This document shows positions 33,091-39,896 of a stretch of 39,896 bases of DNA, one piece after another. The number at the start of each line of letters is the position of its first letter. Positions within the stretch are counted from its first letter, which is position 1. A program made the translations under genes and the position numbers. Below the pieces are notes generated by a model. The model saw nothing but the letters and a program-made list of their open reading frames with translations, did not search any database and had not been told where the DNA came from. Source of the stretch: CAYRES01 sp964423425 (lineage in GTDB: Bacteria > Actinomycetota > Thermoleophilia > RBG-16-64-13); assembly GCA_964423425.1 (NCBI GenBank), contig CAYRES010000017.1, positions 1 through 39,896 of the forward strand, in the 5' to 3' direction.

Positions 33091-34679
33091 GAATGCCCGA
33101 GGAACCCTCCGGCCTGCTTCAAACTCCCGTCCTGTCCGGTGGACGGGTGGAGCGTGTGGTGGAGCGACAGCTCGGCCGTCCCCCACGAGGACTGGCCTCC
33201 GTCGCGGCGTTGTGTCCGCACGGCTGCCCCGCGGTCGTCGAGACCACTCCGTACCTGGAGGACGGCACCCCGTTTCCGACGCTCTTCTATCTCACCTGCC
33301 CTTCAGCGGTGGCTCGTGTGAGCACGGTGGAGGAAGAGGGAGGGGTGGAGCAATTCCGCGCCTGGGTTCGTGCCGACACCGGTGTGGAAGGGGCCTTCCG
33401 CCGCCTCACCTCCCTCTACAAGGCGAGAAGACGGGAGCTCTACGAGAGCCGAAGAGGGAGCGCGCAGGACGGTGTCGGAGAGGGGGCGGAGCCCGGCGCC
33501 GGCGGCTTCGACCCGGAGCCGGACGGGCTCCCGCGCGACGGGCTCCGGGTTCTCGAGGCCGGCATAGGCGGCCCGGTGGAGCCGAAGCGGGCCTCCTGTC
33601 TTCATGCGTACAGCGGCGCGGTTCTCGCCGTCCTTGGGGAGTGGGGGGCGGGGCGGCGTGATGGTGTGTCGCCGGCGGAGGAGGAGCACTGGCGCACATT
33701 CTTGGCCTCATTGGGAGAGCTGTGGTGCACCGAGGCGCGCTGCCGGGCCTTCGAACACGTGGCCGGCAGGCGGGCGGCCATCGACGTGGGCACGAACTCC
33801 GTGCGGCTGCTGGTTGCCGACGTGAGGGAGGTGGGAGGCAGACGCTGGCCGGATCCTGTGGTGCGGAGGGCCGAGGTCACTCGTCTGGGGGAGGGTGTGG
33901 ACTCCGAGACCCCGGCTCTCAGTGAGGTCGCCATGGCGCGCACGCGGGCGGCGGTCGACCGCTATGTGGAAGAAGCCAGGGATCAGGGAGCGGAGCACAC
34001 CACGCTGTTCGCGACGAGCGCGGCGCGCCGGGCGAAAAACGGCACCGAGTTCATCAGCTCCCTGGGTCGCTACCATCGTATCGCGGCGGGGGTGCTCTCC
34101 GGGGAGTTGGAGGCGGCGCTCGCCTACTCGGGAGCTACGCTGGATGTACCCGGGGAGGCGGTGCTGCTCGATGTGGGTGGAGGGAGTACCGAGCTCGTGC
34201 GCGGTGTGCCGCAGGGCCAAGGACTGCGTGCCCGGTCCCTCGACCTCGGCTGTGTGTCGCTCACCGAGGCCTTCGTGCATGAGGACCCTCCCACGGCCGG
34301 CGAGCGCGGACGTGTACGCGAGCAGGCGCTTGCCCTGCTCGAACCGCTTGCGGATGCATTCGGTGGGGCGGAGACTCTGGTCGCGGTCGCCGGAACGGCT
34401 ACGACCCTCGCCTGCCTTTCTCTGGGACTCTCCACCTACGATGCCTACGTGGTCCATCTCACCATGCTCAACCGGGGGCAGGTGACCGCTCAGCTGGAGC
34501 GGCTGGCGTCGCTCACCCTCGCCGAGCGGGCGGCATTGCCCTGCATGCAGACGGGGCGGGCCGATGTGATCGTGGCCGGGGCGGAGATCATCCTCGCGGC
34601 GATGGACGCACTGGGTTACAACCTTGTTCTCGTCTCGGAGCGGGACATCTTGGATGGGGTGATCCTCGCCACCCAGTAG
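33087..34679 (+). CDS. Fusion of DUF501 and Ppx/GppA phosphatase
   Basis: The 530-residue product joins two proteins that are usually encoded by neighbouring genes in Actinomycetota. The N-terminal part (about 20-200) is a DUF501 domain, with VERVVERQLGRPPRGLASVA, CPHGCPAVVETTPYLEDGTPFPTLFYLTCPS and CLHAYSGAVLA. The C-terminal part (about 225-530) is a Ppx/GppA exopolyphosphatase or pppGpp phosphatase with AIDVGTNSVRLLVADV, LDVGGGSTELV, and the LACLSLGLSTYD region. Ppx/GppA removes phosphate from polyphosphate or pppGpp. The function of DUF501 is unknown. The start (GTG at 33087, or ATG at 33093) overlaps the deacetylase stop. The fusion is in one uninterrupted frame. Confidence 0.88.
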   Translation: MRMPEEPSGLLQTPVLSGGRVERVVERQLGRPPRGLASVAALCPHGCPAVVETTPYLEDGTPFPTLFYLTCPSAVARVSTVEEEGGVEQFRAWVRADTGVEGAFRRLTSLYKARRRELYESRRGSAQDGVGEGAEPGAGGFDPEPDGLPRDGLRVLEAGIGGPVEPKRASCLHAYSGAVLAVLGEWGAGRRDGVSPAEEEHWRTFLASLGELWCTEARCRAFEHVAGRRAAIDVGTNSVRLLVADVREVGGRRWPDPVVRRAEVTRLGEGVDSETPALSEVAMARTRAAVDRYVEEARDQGAEHTTLFATSAARRAKNGTEFISSLGRYHRIAAGVLSGELEAALAYSGATLDVPGEAVLLDVGGGSTELVRGVPQGQGLRARSLDLGCVSLTEAFVHEDPPTAGERGRVREQALALLEPLADAFGGAETLVAVAGTATTLACLSLGLSTYDAYVVHLTMLNRGQVTAQLERLASLTLAERAALPCMQTGRADVIVAGAEIILAAMDALGYNLVLVSERDILDGVILATQ

Positions 34680-34886
34680 CGGAGCGAGCGGCTGCCAGGC
34701 CGCGGAAGCGTTGGCTCAGGCGGCGGTTACGGCGGCAGAGGGGTGGGCTGCACCCGGTAATTGCTGCTCACAGCTGGAGCTGCCGGCTCAACCGCGTGGG
34801 CCATCGCAGCCCTTCTGGGGGTCGGTCGGGGCCCTGCACTGCCCTTCTCCGCGTGTGCTTGTTACATTAGGGAGGGTCCTACTCCT

Positions 34887-34968
34887 GCCGGAGTGGCGGA
34901 ATGGCAGACGCAACGGTCTTAAACACCGTAGGGCTTTGCCCGTGCGGGTTCGAATCCCGCCTCCGGCA
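34887..34968 (+). tRNA. tRNA-Leu (anticodon TAA)
   Basis: The acceptor stem pairs GCCGGAG with CTCCGGC, with discriminator A. The anticodon stem ACGGT/ACCGT closes the loop CTTAAAC, which gives anticodon TAA at 34920-34922. A long variable arm (GTAGGGCTTTGCCCGTG) is typical of Leu. The gene is 82 nt and lacks CCA. Its 3' end is a classic integration target, and an integrase gene lies just downstream. Confidence 0.95.
34944..34968. other. Candidate attL core in the 3' end of tRNA-Leu
   Basis: The T arm and 3' acceptor strand of tRNA-Leu are followed within 90 bases by an integrase that reads toward the tRNA, which is the usual layout for a tRNA-targeting integrated element. The partner attachment site lies outside the window, so the exact core is inferred. 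Confidence 0.5.
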
Positions 34969-35031
34969 TAGGGCGATTTGCAGGGATTTCTTGTAGGAGC
35001 TGAATTCAGTATCTCGACTCATGTGGTCTAG

Positions 35032-35091
35032 TTGCCGCCCTATTGCCGCCCTGCTCATTTACTGCCGTCAGTTGCCGCCCGACTGCCGCCG
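35032..35091. repeat. Repeated TTGCCGCCC, candidate integrase arm-type sites
   Basis: The exact 9-mer TTGCCGCCC occurs at 35032, 35043 and 35072; variants occur at 35061 (ACTGCCGTC) and 35083 (CTGCCGCCG). They sit between the tRNA 3' end and the 3' end of the integrase gene, some inside the coding region for its GGGSRAATDGSK tail. Arm-type sites of tyrosine integrases are short repeats of this kind next to the core site. Confidence 0.45.
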
Positions 35092-36272
35092 CCATATGCG
35101 CTATCGAGTCGGGACGCCGCCTCTTCGTCTGCGCCGGGGAGAAGATGGCCGTAGAGGTCAGCCGTGATCGCGATGCCGGAGTGACCCGCCCGAGCGCTTG
35201 CCACTTTCAGCGGCACGCCGCGCAGTAGTAGGTGGGTGATATGGCCATGCCGCAGGTCATGGAAGCGAACGCGGGGAAGATCGAGCTTCTTGATGAGGTC
35301 TCCGAATGCTCCGGTTAGCAGGTTAGGAGCCCACGGGCTGCCGTCTTCGTTCGGCATGACCAGGTCGTGGTCTTTGTAGCCGGGTCCGACCTGGAGCCTA
35401 TGGGCGGCCTGAGCCTTCTTGTGTTCCTTGAGCGCCTCCACAGCGAACGCCGGCAGGGTGACTACCCTCCGGCTCGTGGCGCTCTTCGGCTCTTTGAAGG
35501 TGAGTCCATCTTCCCGAGTCTCAGACAGTGTTCTGAGTACGGTAACCTTCCCGGTCTCGAGGTCGATGTCTGACCATCTGAGCGCCAGCAGCTCCCCCCG
35601 CCTCAAGCCGGAGCCTACAGCGAGCACGACCGGCAGGTACACACGCGAACCCCGGGCGGCCGTAAGTAGCATCTCCGTCTGCTCCTCCGTAAGTACCGTA
35701 GGTTCCTTGCGTCTCACCTTGGGAGCCGTCACAGCGTCGGCGGGATTGACATGCAAGAGGCCCCACTTGACGGCCGTGCTCAGCGCCTCATAGAGAAGCC
35801 GGTGGTGATGCTGAACGGTCTGCGGGGAGAGTCCCTTGACGACCTCTTCTGTCGTCGTGCCGTCCTCTTCTGTCACCTGGCGCACCTTGGGCTTCTTGCG
35901 GCCACTATCGAGGCGGTTCGAGTAGTAGCGCTGAAGGTGCGCGGGGCGCAGCTTGCTCAGCTTGATCTTGCCCAACTCGGGCCCGATATGCAGCTTGACC
36001 ATGTCCCGGTATCCCTGGAGAGTACGCGGGGAGACATGCAGTCGGGCATAGTCGTTAAGCCATTGCTCTAGGTACTCACTCACGGTCAGGCGTGAGGGCT
36101 GAACGCTCATACCATGATCACGCGCATATTGGAGGTCCGTGTGCATGCGGTGCGCTTGGCGCTCAGTCCCTCGGAAGCTGTGGTAGGTCCGGATCCGCTT
36201 GCCGGTCTCCGGGTCTACCCCTTCGTTGATGCAGATCTCCCAGTAGTTGTGACCACGTTTGCGAATACTCAC
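35055..36272 (-). CDS. Tyrosine site-specific integrase
   Basis: The 405-residue protein has an N-terminal arm-binding region (1-55), a core-binding helical domain (about 62-180) and a catalytic domain. The catalytic set is visible: Arg 224 (SGLRRGELLAL), the strand Lys (about 263), His 338 and Arg 341 in HDLRHGHIT, His 364 in RAGHSGI, and the nucleophile Tyr 374 in ADLYGHL. It would cut and rejoin DNA through the tyrosine at an att site, probably the adjacent tRNA-Leu. It overlaps the upstream gene by four bases and shares its operon. It reads toward the tRNA. Confidence 0.95.
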   Translation of the reverse strand: MSIRKRGHNYWEICINEGVDPETGKRIRTYHSFRGTERQAHRMHTDLQYARDHGMSVQPSRLTVSEYLEQWLNDYARLHVSPRTLQGYRDMVKLHIGPELGKIKLSKLRPAHLQRYYSNRLDSGRKKPKVRQVTEEDGTTTEEVVKGLSPQTVQHHHRLLYEALSTAVKWGLLHVNPADAVTAPKVRRKEPTVLTEEQTEMLLTAARGSRVYLPVVLAVGSGLRRGELLALRWSDIDLETGKVTVLRTLSETREDGLTFKEPKSATSRRVVTLPAFAVEALKEHKKAQAAHRLQVGPGYKDHDLVMPNEDGSPWAPNLLTGAFGDLIKKLDLPRVRFHDLRHGHITHLLLRGVPLKVASARAGHSGIAITADLYGHLLPGADEEAASRLDSAYGGGSRAATDGSK

Positions 36273-37321
36273 GACTCGTCACCCTCATCGCTTGAGCACG
36301 TCAGCGACAACGCCGCGTTCATGGGGGCCGCCCAGGGGAAGGGCTCGATAAGGCGCTCGTGCGCCGCCTTGGCGTCGCGCTGAAACCGTCGCCAATCTTC
36401 ATATGCCCATTCCGGGTGCTCTTGGTTCCACGCTTTCATGAGCTTGGCCCATGTCGGCCGCGGACGATGCCGGTGAACGAACACGGCCATGTTTAGGTGT
36501 TTCTCTCCTTGGCTCCTGAACTGTCGGCCGCCCAGCACGTCCGTCTGTATGGTCCGGTAGACCTGCGCAACCTCAGATGGTGAGGTGGTAGGGTCGATCT
36601 CGAGATCCACTCTCGACAATGCGGGCATGACCACGCTTGTCTTGACCGACATTCGCACAGAGGCTCGTTCGGGAGGGAGGCCTGTGAGGACGAATACCGA
36701 GCCCTGAGCCGGCCACCAGTCGAACACTCGCGCGACTGTCTCCGAGAGAAGCCGCAGGCGATCCAGTACTCCGCCGGCCTTGGTGGGCTTCTTGTGTATC
36801 CAGTCTGAGCCTTCAATGAGATAGTGCAGCAGCTCGAGGCGGCCGGACTGTGGGGCCTCCGAGAGTGCCATCGGTTCACCGAGCTGTCGCTCTTCAGGGA
36901 TTGGCGCTGTTACGTAATGGGTCGGTCTCCCGTCCGCCGCGGCCATCCCTTCGACCCACTCAGCCACACCCGCGAAGGTGAGGAGCTCACCACCAAGGAC
37001 TTCGTGGCGGAATGTCTGCACGTCCTTGCGGCCGGCTGCCTCTTCGGCAACCAACAGTGCGAGAGCTTCCCTCCGCTCCTTGGCGAACCGACTGTACAGG
37101 AATCGCGGGCGATACTCGTGACTCGCGGCCGCCGTTCGCCCAAAAGCACGCCGTCCTTTCTCTACGGCCGAGATAGCGCCGACAATCGCGCCCTCATACC
37201 CGTCAGCGATTTCCTGAGCGTACCCCTCCTGGACCAAGTAATCCCACTCAGCGGCGGTCAGGGGCGGGTCGAACGAATGCTCAATGTCCGTCCGCGCATC
37301 CTCCAGGTTCCGAGGTGTCAC
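36269..37321 (-). CDS. Element protein of unknown function, integrase operon
   Basis: The 350-residue protein reads from a GTG at 37321 with GGAGG five bases upstream and overlaps the integrase start by four bases. There is no signal peptide or transmembrane segment, so it is cytoplasmic. It has a helix-rich N-terminus (residues 1-110, rich in Glu, Arg and Ala) and a C-terminal region with several strands and a Trp-rich segment (PTWAKLMKAWNQEHPEWAYEDWRRF). I recognise no family; the C-terminal part could be a nucleic-acid-binding or replication-related fold. Its constant place beside the integrase suggests a role in integration, excision or replication control of the element. Confidence 0.65.
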   Translation of the reverse strand: MTPRNLEDARTDIEHSFDPPLTAAEWDYLVQEGYAQEIADGYEGAIVGAISAVEKGRRAFGRTAAASHEYRPRFLYSRFAKERREALALLVAEEAAGRKDVQTFRHEVLGGELLTFAGVAEWVEGMAAADGRPTHYVTAPIPEERQLGEPMALSEAPQSGRLELLHYLIEGSDWIHKKPTKAGGVLDRLRLLSETVARVFDWWPAQGSVFVLTGLPPERASVRMSVKTSVVMPALSRVDLEIDPTTSPSEVAQVYRTIQTDVLGGRQFRSQGEKHLNMAVFVHRHRPRPTWAKLMKAWNQEHPEWAYEDWRRFQRDAKAAHERLIEPFPWAAPMNAALSLTCSSDEGDES

Positions 37322-37359
37322 TTTAACCTCCAGAGTAACAGCGACATAAACTAAGGATC

Positions 37360-37388
37360 AGTATAGAACGAGTTACGGACCTTTGCAA
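37360..37388 (-). promoter_or_regulatory. Leftward promoter for the integrase operon
   Basis: On the minus strand TTGCAA (37388-37383) and TATACT (37365-37360) are spaced 17 bases. The start of the leftward operon is at 37321. The opposite gene at 37406 must share this short gap of 84 bases, so the two directions probably interfere. Confidence 0.5.
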
Positions 37389-37405
37389 CTTTTCGGAGGT
37401 GCCAA

Positions 37406-37591
37406 GTGGTGAAGAAGGGCGAGATACTGACCCCCCGCGAGGCGGCGGAGGCAATCGGTGTAGACCGAGAGACGATCTACCGCATGATTCGCGACGGCAA
37501 GCTGCCCGCCATGAGAGTCGGGACGCGATCCCTGCGGATTGAGCGAGCCGCAGTGGAGACCCTGCTCCGGCCGGTGGAGAAGGCACGATGA
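37406..37591 (+). CDS. Excisionase-like HTH protein
   Basis: This 61-residue protein is a single HTH_17/MerR-type winged helix, close in pattern to phage and plasmid excisionases: ILTPREAAEAIGVDRETIYRMIRDGKLPAMRVGTRSLRIERAAVETLL. The GTG has TCGGAGGT upstream at good spacing. It could direct integrase toward excision or repress its operon, since it lies divergently from it. The next gene encodes a second protein of the same type, overlapping by four bases. Confidence 0.85.
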   Translation: MVKKGEILTPREAAEAIGVDRETIYRMIRDGKLPAMRVGTRSLRIERAAVETLLRPVEKAR

Positions 37592-37791
37592 GGCCGCGGC
37601 TTGATGACATGCCCGATCTGGTCACCGTGGACGATACCGCGGCGTGGTTCGGGTGCGCACCTCAGACCGTCCGGCGGATGATTCGTGACGGCCGGCTTCC
37701 CCGGGTGAAAGTAGGGAGACTCGACCGCGTACCGCGTCGGGCACTTGAGGCCCTGGAGCGGGAAGCACGCACGGTCAGGAGTCGATCATGA
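37588..37791 (+). CDS. Second excisionase-like HTH protein
   Basis: The 67-residue product has the same HTH_17 layout as the gene before it: TVDDTAAWFGCAPQTVRRMIRDGRLPRVKVGRLDRVPRRALEAL. The core motif RMIRDG(K/R)LP is shared between the two, so they are probably an old duplication. The start overlaps the previous stop in ATGA, and the stop overlaps the next start in ATGA. Two tandem small DNA-binding proteins in an element suggest one excision factor and one repressor, but the sequence does not show which. Confidence 0.8.
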   Translation: MRPRLDDMPDLVTVDDTAAWFGCAPQTVRRMIRDGRLPRVKVGRLDRVPRRALEALEREARTVRSRS

Positions 37792-38210
37792 CCGTCGTGA
37801 TGCCACGGAAGCACGGCAGCTCACTGACCCCCCCGTGGGTCGAGGACCCCATCGTAGAGGAGCACGAACACCGGACAGATCCGCCCAGCGTCTACACCCA
37901 CAGTGACGGGGCGGCCCGGATCTACAACGAAGACATTGCCGACAAAACGCTGCACGAGCTCGTGTACGAGATGGCCCAGACGGCCCAGATCGTGCACGAC
38001 AATCCGCGGCACCATTTCCACCTCCCAGATGGGGAGCAGTTGCCCGTGGGGGAGTGGGCCGATGAGCGCCTCATGCTGATCCTCGAGCGGCTGATCGGTC
38101 TGTTGAAACGTCGCACCGACGCTCCAGTTAGGGCACAAATGCCCGAACAGGACGCCGGCAAGGCCACTGAGCACGCGGCCCGCACGTGGCGGCCGAGGTC
38201 ATGGGTATGA
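37788..38210 (+). CDS. Element protein of unknown function
   Basis: The 140-residue product overlaps both neighbours by four bases (ATGA). It is acidic in the first two-thirds, with a helical segment (KTLHELVYEMAQTAQIVHDN, then ERLMLILERLIGLLKRRT), and ends in a basic tail. There is no signal or membrane segment and I recognise no family. Its position between the regulators and the RepA-like gene suggests a role in element replication or control; that is only inference. Confidence 0.55.
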   Translation: MTVVMPRKHGSSLTPPWVEDPIVEEHEHRTDPPSVYTHSDGAARIYNEDIADKTLHELVYEMAQTAQIVHDNPRHHFHLPDGEQLPVGEWADERLMLILERLIGLLKRRTDAPVRAQMPEQDAGKATEHAARTWRPRSWV

Positions 38211-39478
38211 TGACGCCGCAGGTGACGAACGCCTACGGCTCCTACTTGGTGACCTGGGCGTATGACGGCGTGCGGGTGGGATTCGAGGCGGACCGCCTCC
38301 GCAACCACAAAGACGGCCGCATGCAGGCCCGGGTCCGGGTGACGGCGACTGTGGCCGATGCGGACCCGCTGAACCTCCACCACGGGACGCTGAACCTGGC
38401 GGCCGGCCGGAGCCGACGCGAACTCTCCCGGGATCTCGAGGGGAGATTTCCCCACGACGGGCTGAACTGGGACCGGCTTGTGGAGGAGTCCTGTCGTACC
38501 ATCATGGAGGCCGAAGACGAGGGCTCACCCGTGGAGCCCCTCGAGCCCACGGCCAACGTGGACGTTGAATTCCTCATGCGGCCCCTGCTGCTCGAGGGGC
38601 TGCCCGTGGTCTGGTACGCCCCGGGAGGCTCCGCCAAGAGCCTCTTGGCCCTGTACGCGGCGCTCCTGGTGCAGAACGGCATTACCTTCTTCGGTGAACG
38701 CACGCGGCGCGCAAACGTCCTGTACATGGACTGGGAAGTCACGCGAGAAGAGGCGGCTCGGAGATGCACGCTTCTTGCCAACGGTCTCCGGCAAACCCAC
38801 ATCGGCGCGTCGTTCGACTTCCCTCTGTACCGCCGGTGCATGGGCGCCCTCCAAGATGACGCAAGCGAGATCGCCAAGGTGATCGCCAAGCACGACATCG
38901 GACTGGTGATTGTGGACTCGGCCGGGGCTGCCTGCGGCGGTGACATCATGAGCGGGGAACTGGCGGTACAGATGTTCAACACGCTCCGCAAGGTGACGGC
39001 CGCGACCAACGCCACCACCTGCATACTCACGCATACCACCAAGGCGGACCGCCGCGAAGAGAACGGCCGGCGCTTGCCTATCGGGAGCGTCTACTTCGAG
39101 AACTTGGCCCGCATGACCTGGGAGCTCCGGCCGCAGGAGACGAACCGCGACAGCTCCCTCCGCCTGGGCATCTTCGCCCGCAAGTGCAACATGGGCCGCC
39201 CGGAGCCGGTGGGGCTCCAGTTCTCCTTCTCTCGAGACGCGATCGCGGTGGAGCTGGCCGGGGTGAGCGACGTGAGCACGGAGCAGGGCGCGACGCGCGA
39301 CGTCATCAAGTCTGAGCTCAGCCGGGGGCAAGCGAGCATTGCAGAGCTGGCAGAGGCGGCAGCAGCTCCGCCCGCCACCGTCCGCTGGCATCTCATGAAG
39401 CTGAAGCAAGCGGGCCAAGTGGAGGATGTGAGCCGGGGCGTCTATCGGCTGGTGGGGGGGTGTGAGAATGAAGGCTGA
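38207..39478 (+). CDS. RepA-like AAA ATPase (AAA_25), primase/helicase-related
   Basis: I chose the ATG at 38207, overlapping the upstream stop, over the GTG at 38186; GAGG lies at 38195. The product (423 residues) has an N-terminal region, a RecA-type ATPase core with Walker A APGGSAKS (about 138-145) and Walker B LVIVDS (about 233-238), and a C-terminal winged helix (about 367-408, SIAELAEAAAAPPATVRWHLMKLKQAG). This matches RepA-like replicative ATPases of phages and plasmids (AAA_25), which load or act as helicases at the origin. The family name and the role at the CAAAC-rich segment beside it are inferred. Confidence 0.8.
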   Translation: MMTPQVTNAYGSYLVTWAYDGVRVGFEADRLRNHKDGRMQARVRVTATVADADPLNLHHGTLNLAAGRSRRELSRDLEGRFPHDGLNWDRLVEESCRTIMEAEDEGSPVEPLEPTANVDVEFLMRPLLLEGLPVVWYAPGGSAKSLLALYAALLVQNGITFFGERTRRANVLYMDWEVTREEAARRCTLLANGLRQTHIGASFDFPLYRRCMGALQDDASEIAKVIAKHDIGLVIVDSAGAACGGDIMSGELAVQMFNTLRKVTAATNATTCILTHTTKADRREENGRRLPIGSVYFENLARMTWELRPQETNRDSSLRLGIFARKCNMGRPEPVGLQFSFSRDAIAVELAGVSDVSTEQGATRDVIKSELSRGQASIAELAEAAAAPPATVRWHLMKLKQAGQVEDVSRGVYRLVGGCENEG

Positions 39479-39851
39479 AGTTTGTTTGCGCAAACAAACA
39501 CAAACGTTGGCGCAAACGAGAGGAGGACGGAGAACGTTTGTTTGTTCTCCTCTCTCTATAGCAAACAAACAAACAAACTCCCGGGCCGAACTGGTAGACG
39601 TCGGACAGGCGCGGGGGGAGATCGCGACCAAGGAACGTGGGGGAGCAAACATTCCAAGCGGTGTCATCACACCGGACACCGTTCCCGCCACCCTCACCGA
39701 CTTGGGGATCAGCCGGCAACGGTTGCATGAGGCGCGGGGGGAGATCGCGAGGCCCGATGGCTACTACGCTGGCAACCAGTGGGGTGTCTCGGAGCAGGAC
39801 ACCCCACCCCCCGCCACCCTTACCACGCTGCTCCTCGAGGCGCTGACGTGA
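39462..39851 (+). CDS. Element protein with repeat-rich start
   Basis: The open frame of 129 codons starts at GTG 39462 or ATG 39468, overlapping the ATPase stop. The first third (EVCLRKQTQTLAQTR, RRTFVCSPLSIANKQTN) is encoded by CAAAC/GTTTG repeats and looks non-coding. The second part resembles the ParB/RepB-related phage segment in which a line ending in Asp-Leu-Gly-Ile-Ser precedes a helix: DTVPATLTDLGISRQRLHEARGEIA. The repeat ARGEIA occurs twice. Function is unknown; only the second half is convincing, so the true start may be further downstream. Confidence 0.45.
   Translation: MRMKAEVCLRKQTQTLAQTRGGRRTFVCSPLSIANKQTNSRAELVDVGQARGEIATKERGGANIPSGVITPDTVPATLTDLGISRQRLHEARGEIARPDGYYAGNQWGVSEQDTPPPATLTTLLLEALT
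39480..39578. repeat. CAAAC/GTTTG-rich segment with 20-bp palindrome
   Basis: GTTTGTTTGCGCAAACAAAC (39480-39499) is a perfect 20-base palindrome. CAAAC or its complement GTTTG occurs 12 times within 99 bases, including four in tandem at 39562-39578. A second inverted repeat, GGAGAAC (39529-39535) with GTTCTCC (39544-39550), brackets GTTTGTTT. The segment is sharply AT-richer than its surroundings and lies at the end of the RepA-like gene, as expected for iterons or an operator. Confidence 0.65.
39607..39750 (+). repeat. In-frame 21-bp direct repeat
   Basis: AGGCGCGGGGGGAGATCGCG followed by A occurs exactly at 39607-39627 and 39730-39750, 123 bases (41 codons) apart, and both copies encode ARGEIA in the same frame. 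Confidence 0.65.
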
Positions 39852-39896
39852 GCCGCTCAGGCTACTACCGCCGCCTCAGCCATTGCCAACGCTGTG
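39848..39896 (+). CDS. Start of a further element gene, partial
   Basis: A GTG at 39848 overlaps the previous stop by GTGA and opens a frame that runs to the window end (SRSGYYRRLSHCQRC). Only 16 codons are visible. A Cys-x2-Cys pattern begins at the end, which might be the start of a zinc site, but the fragment is too short to identify. Confidence 0.3.
   Translation, partial: MSRSGYYRRLSHCQRC

Larger units (their letters stand above)
34969..39896. mobile_element. Left end of an integrated element at tRNA-Leu
   Basis: A tyrosine integrase, a partner protein, excisionase-like helix-turn-helix proteins, and a RepA-like ATPase follow one after another from the tRNA to the end of the window. 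The order is that of small actinobacterial integrative or phage-plasmid-like elements. The right end is not in the window, and no capsid or conjugation gene is seen. Confidence 0.75.

Noticed and set aside
34680..34886. A small gene between ppx and tRNA-Leu
   Set aside because: The only open frame runs through the tRNA and its product is Pro/Gly/Arg-rich noise; no ribosome binding site.
39480..39578. A CRISPR array in the CAAAC-rich segment
   Set aside because: The units are 4-5 bases in tandem or palindromic, with no spacers of constant length and no cas genes.

Overview
The window is high-GC bacterial DNA carrying a recognisable actinobacterial housekeeping order: ispE, tRNA-Gln, glmU, prs, pth, mfd, a parvulin lipoprotein, mazG, eno, pyk, ftsB-like, deacetylase, DUF501-ppx. 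In mycobacteria most of the same genes lie together (ispE, glmU, prs, pth, mfd, mazG, eno, ftsB, DUF501, ppx), so a member of Actinomycetota is likely. Secreted SLH-domain and lipoprotein genes, an inserted pyk and a fused DUF501-ppx suggest a lineage away from the well-studied genera. Neither tRNA encodes CCA. No genus can be named from the sequence alone.

Region 1 (1-9.7 kb) is accessory and cell-envelope directed. It holds two ECF sigma factors, each followed by a start-overlapping membrane protein in the place of an anti-sigma factor (2768/3325 and 5696/6196). It also holds an SLH-domain protein, a frameshifted peptidoglycan-binding-domain gene, an AT-richer secreted protein and several exported proteins of unknown function. 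Region 2 (9.7-17.5 kb) is a run of mostly lipoprotein genes in one direction, two of the junctions being four-base overlaps. It includes a FAD-dependent oxidoreductase with a Tat-like N-terminus, a kelch protein and a second propeller-like protein.

The most interesting thread joins these regions. Three proteins (1962, 6196, 12049) carry what reads as the extracellular domain of the cell-division protein FtsX without the FtsX permease. One is a small membrane-anchored protein, one is fused to the anti-sigma-like partner of an ECF sigma factor, and one is a lipoprotein. Because the FtsX extracellular domain is known to bind activators of peptidoglycan hydrolases or the hydrolases themselves, this looks like an undescribed envelope-sensing sigma system. 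Three related remnants of one small lipoprotein gene (about 1.77, 7.93 and 17.49 kb) are scattered through the same regions.

Region 3 (18.0-34.97 kb) is the core block: isoprenoid precursor synthesis, cell-wall sugar nucleotide, PRPP, peptidyl-tRNA recycling, transcription-coupled repair, protein folding, nucleotide sanitation, lower glycolysis, division and polyphosphate/ppGpp metabolism. GlmU lacks most of its acetyltransferase domain. Two strong hairpins lie after the parvulin gene and after eno.

Region 4 (34.97 kb to the end) is the left end of an integrated element inserted at the 3' end of tRNA-Leu. It has a tyrosine integrase reading toward the tRNA, repeated candidate arm-type sites, a divergent control region, two tandem excisionase-like helix-turn-helix proteins, a RepA-like AAA ATPase and a remarkable CAAAC/GTTTG-rich segment that could be an origin or operator. 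The element continues beyond the window.
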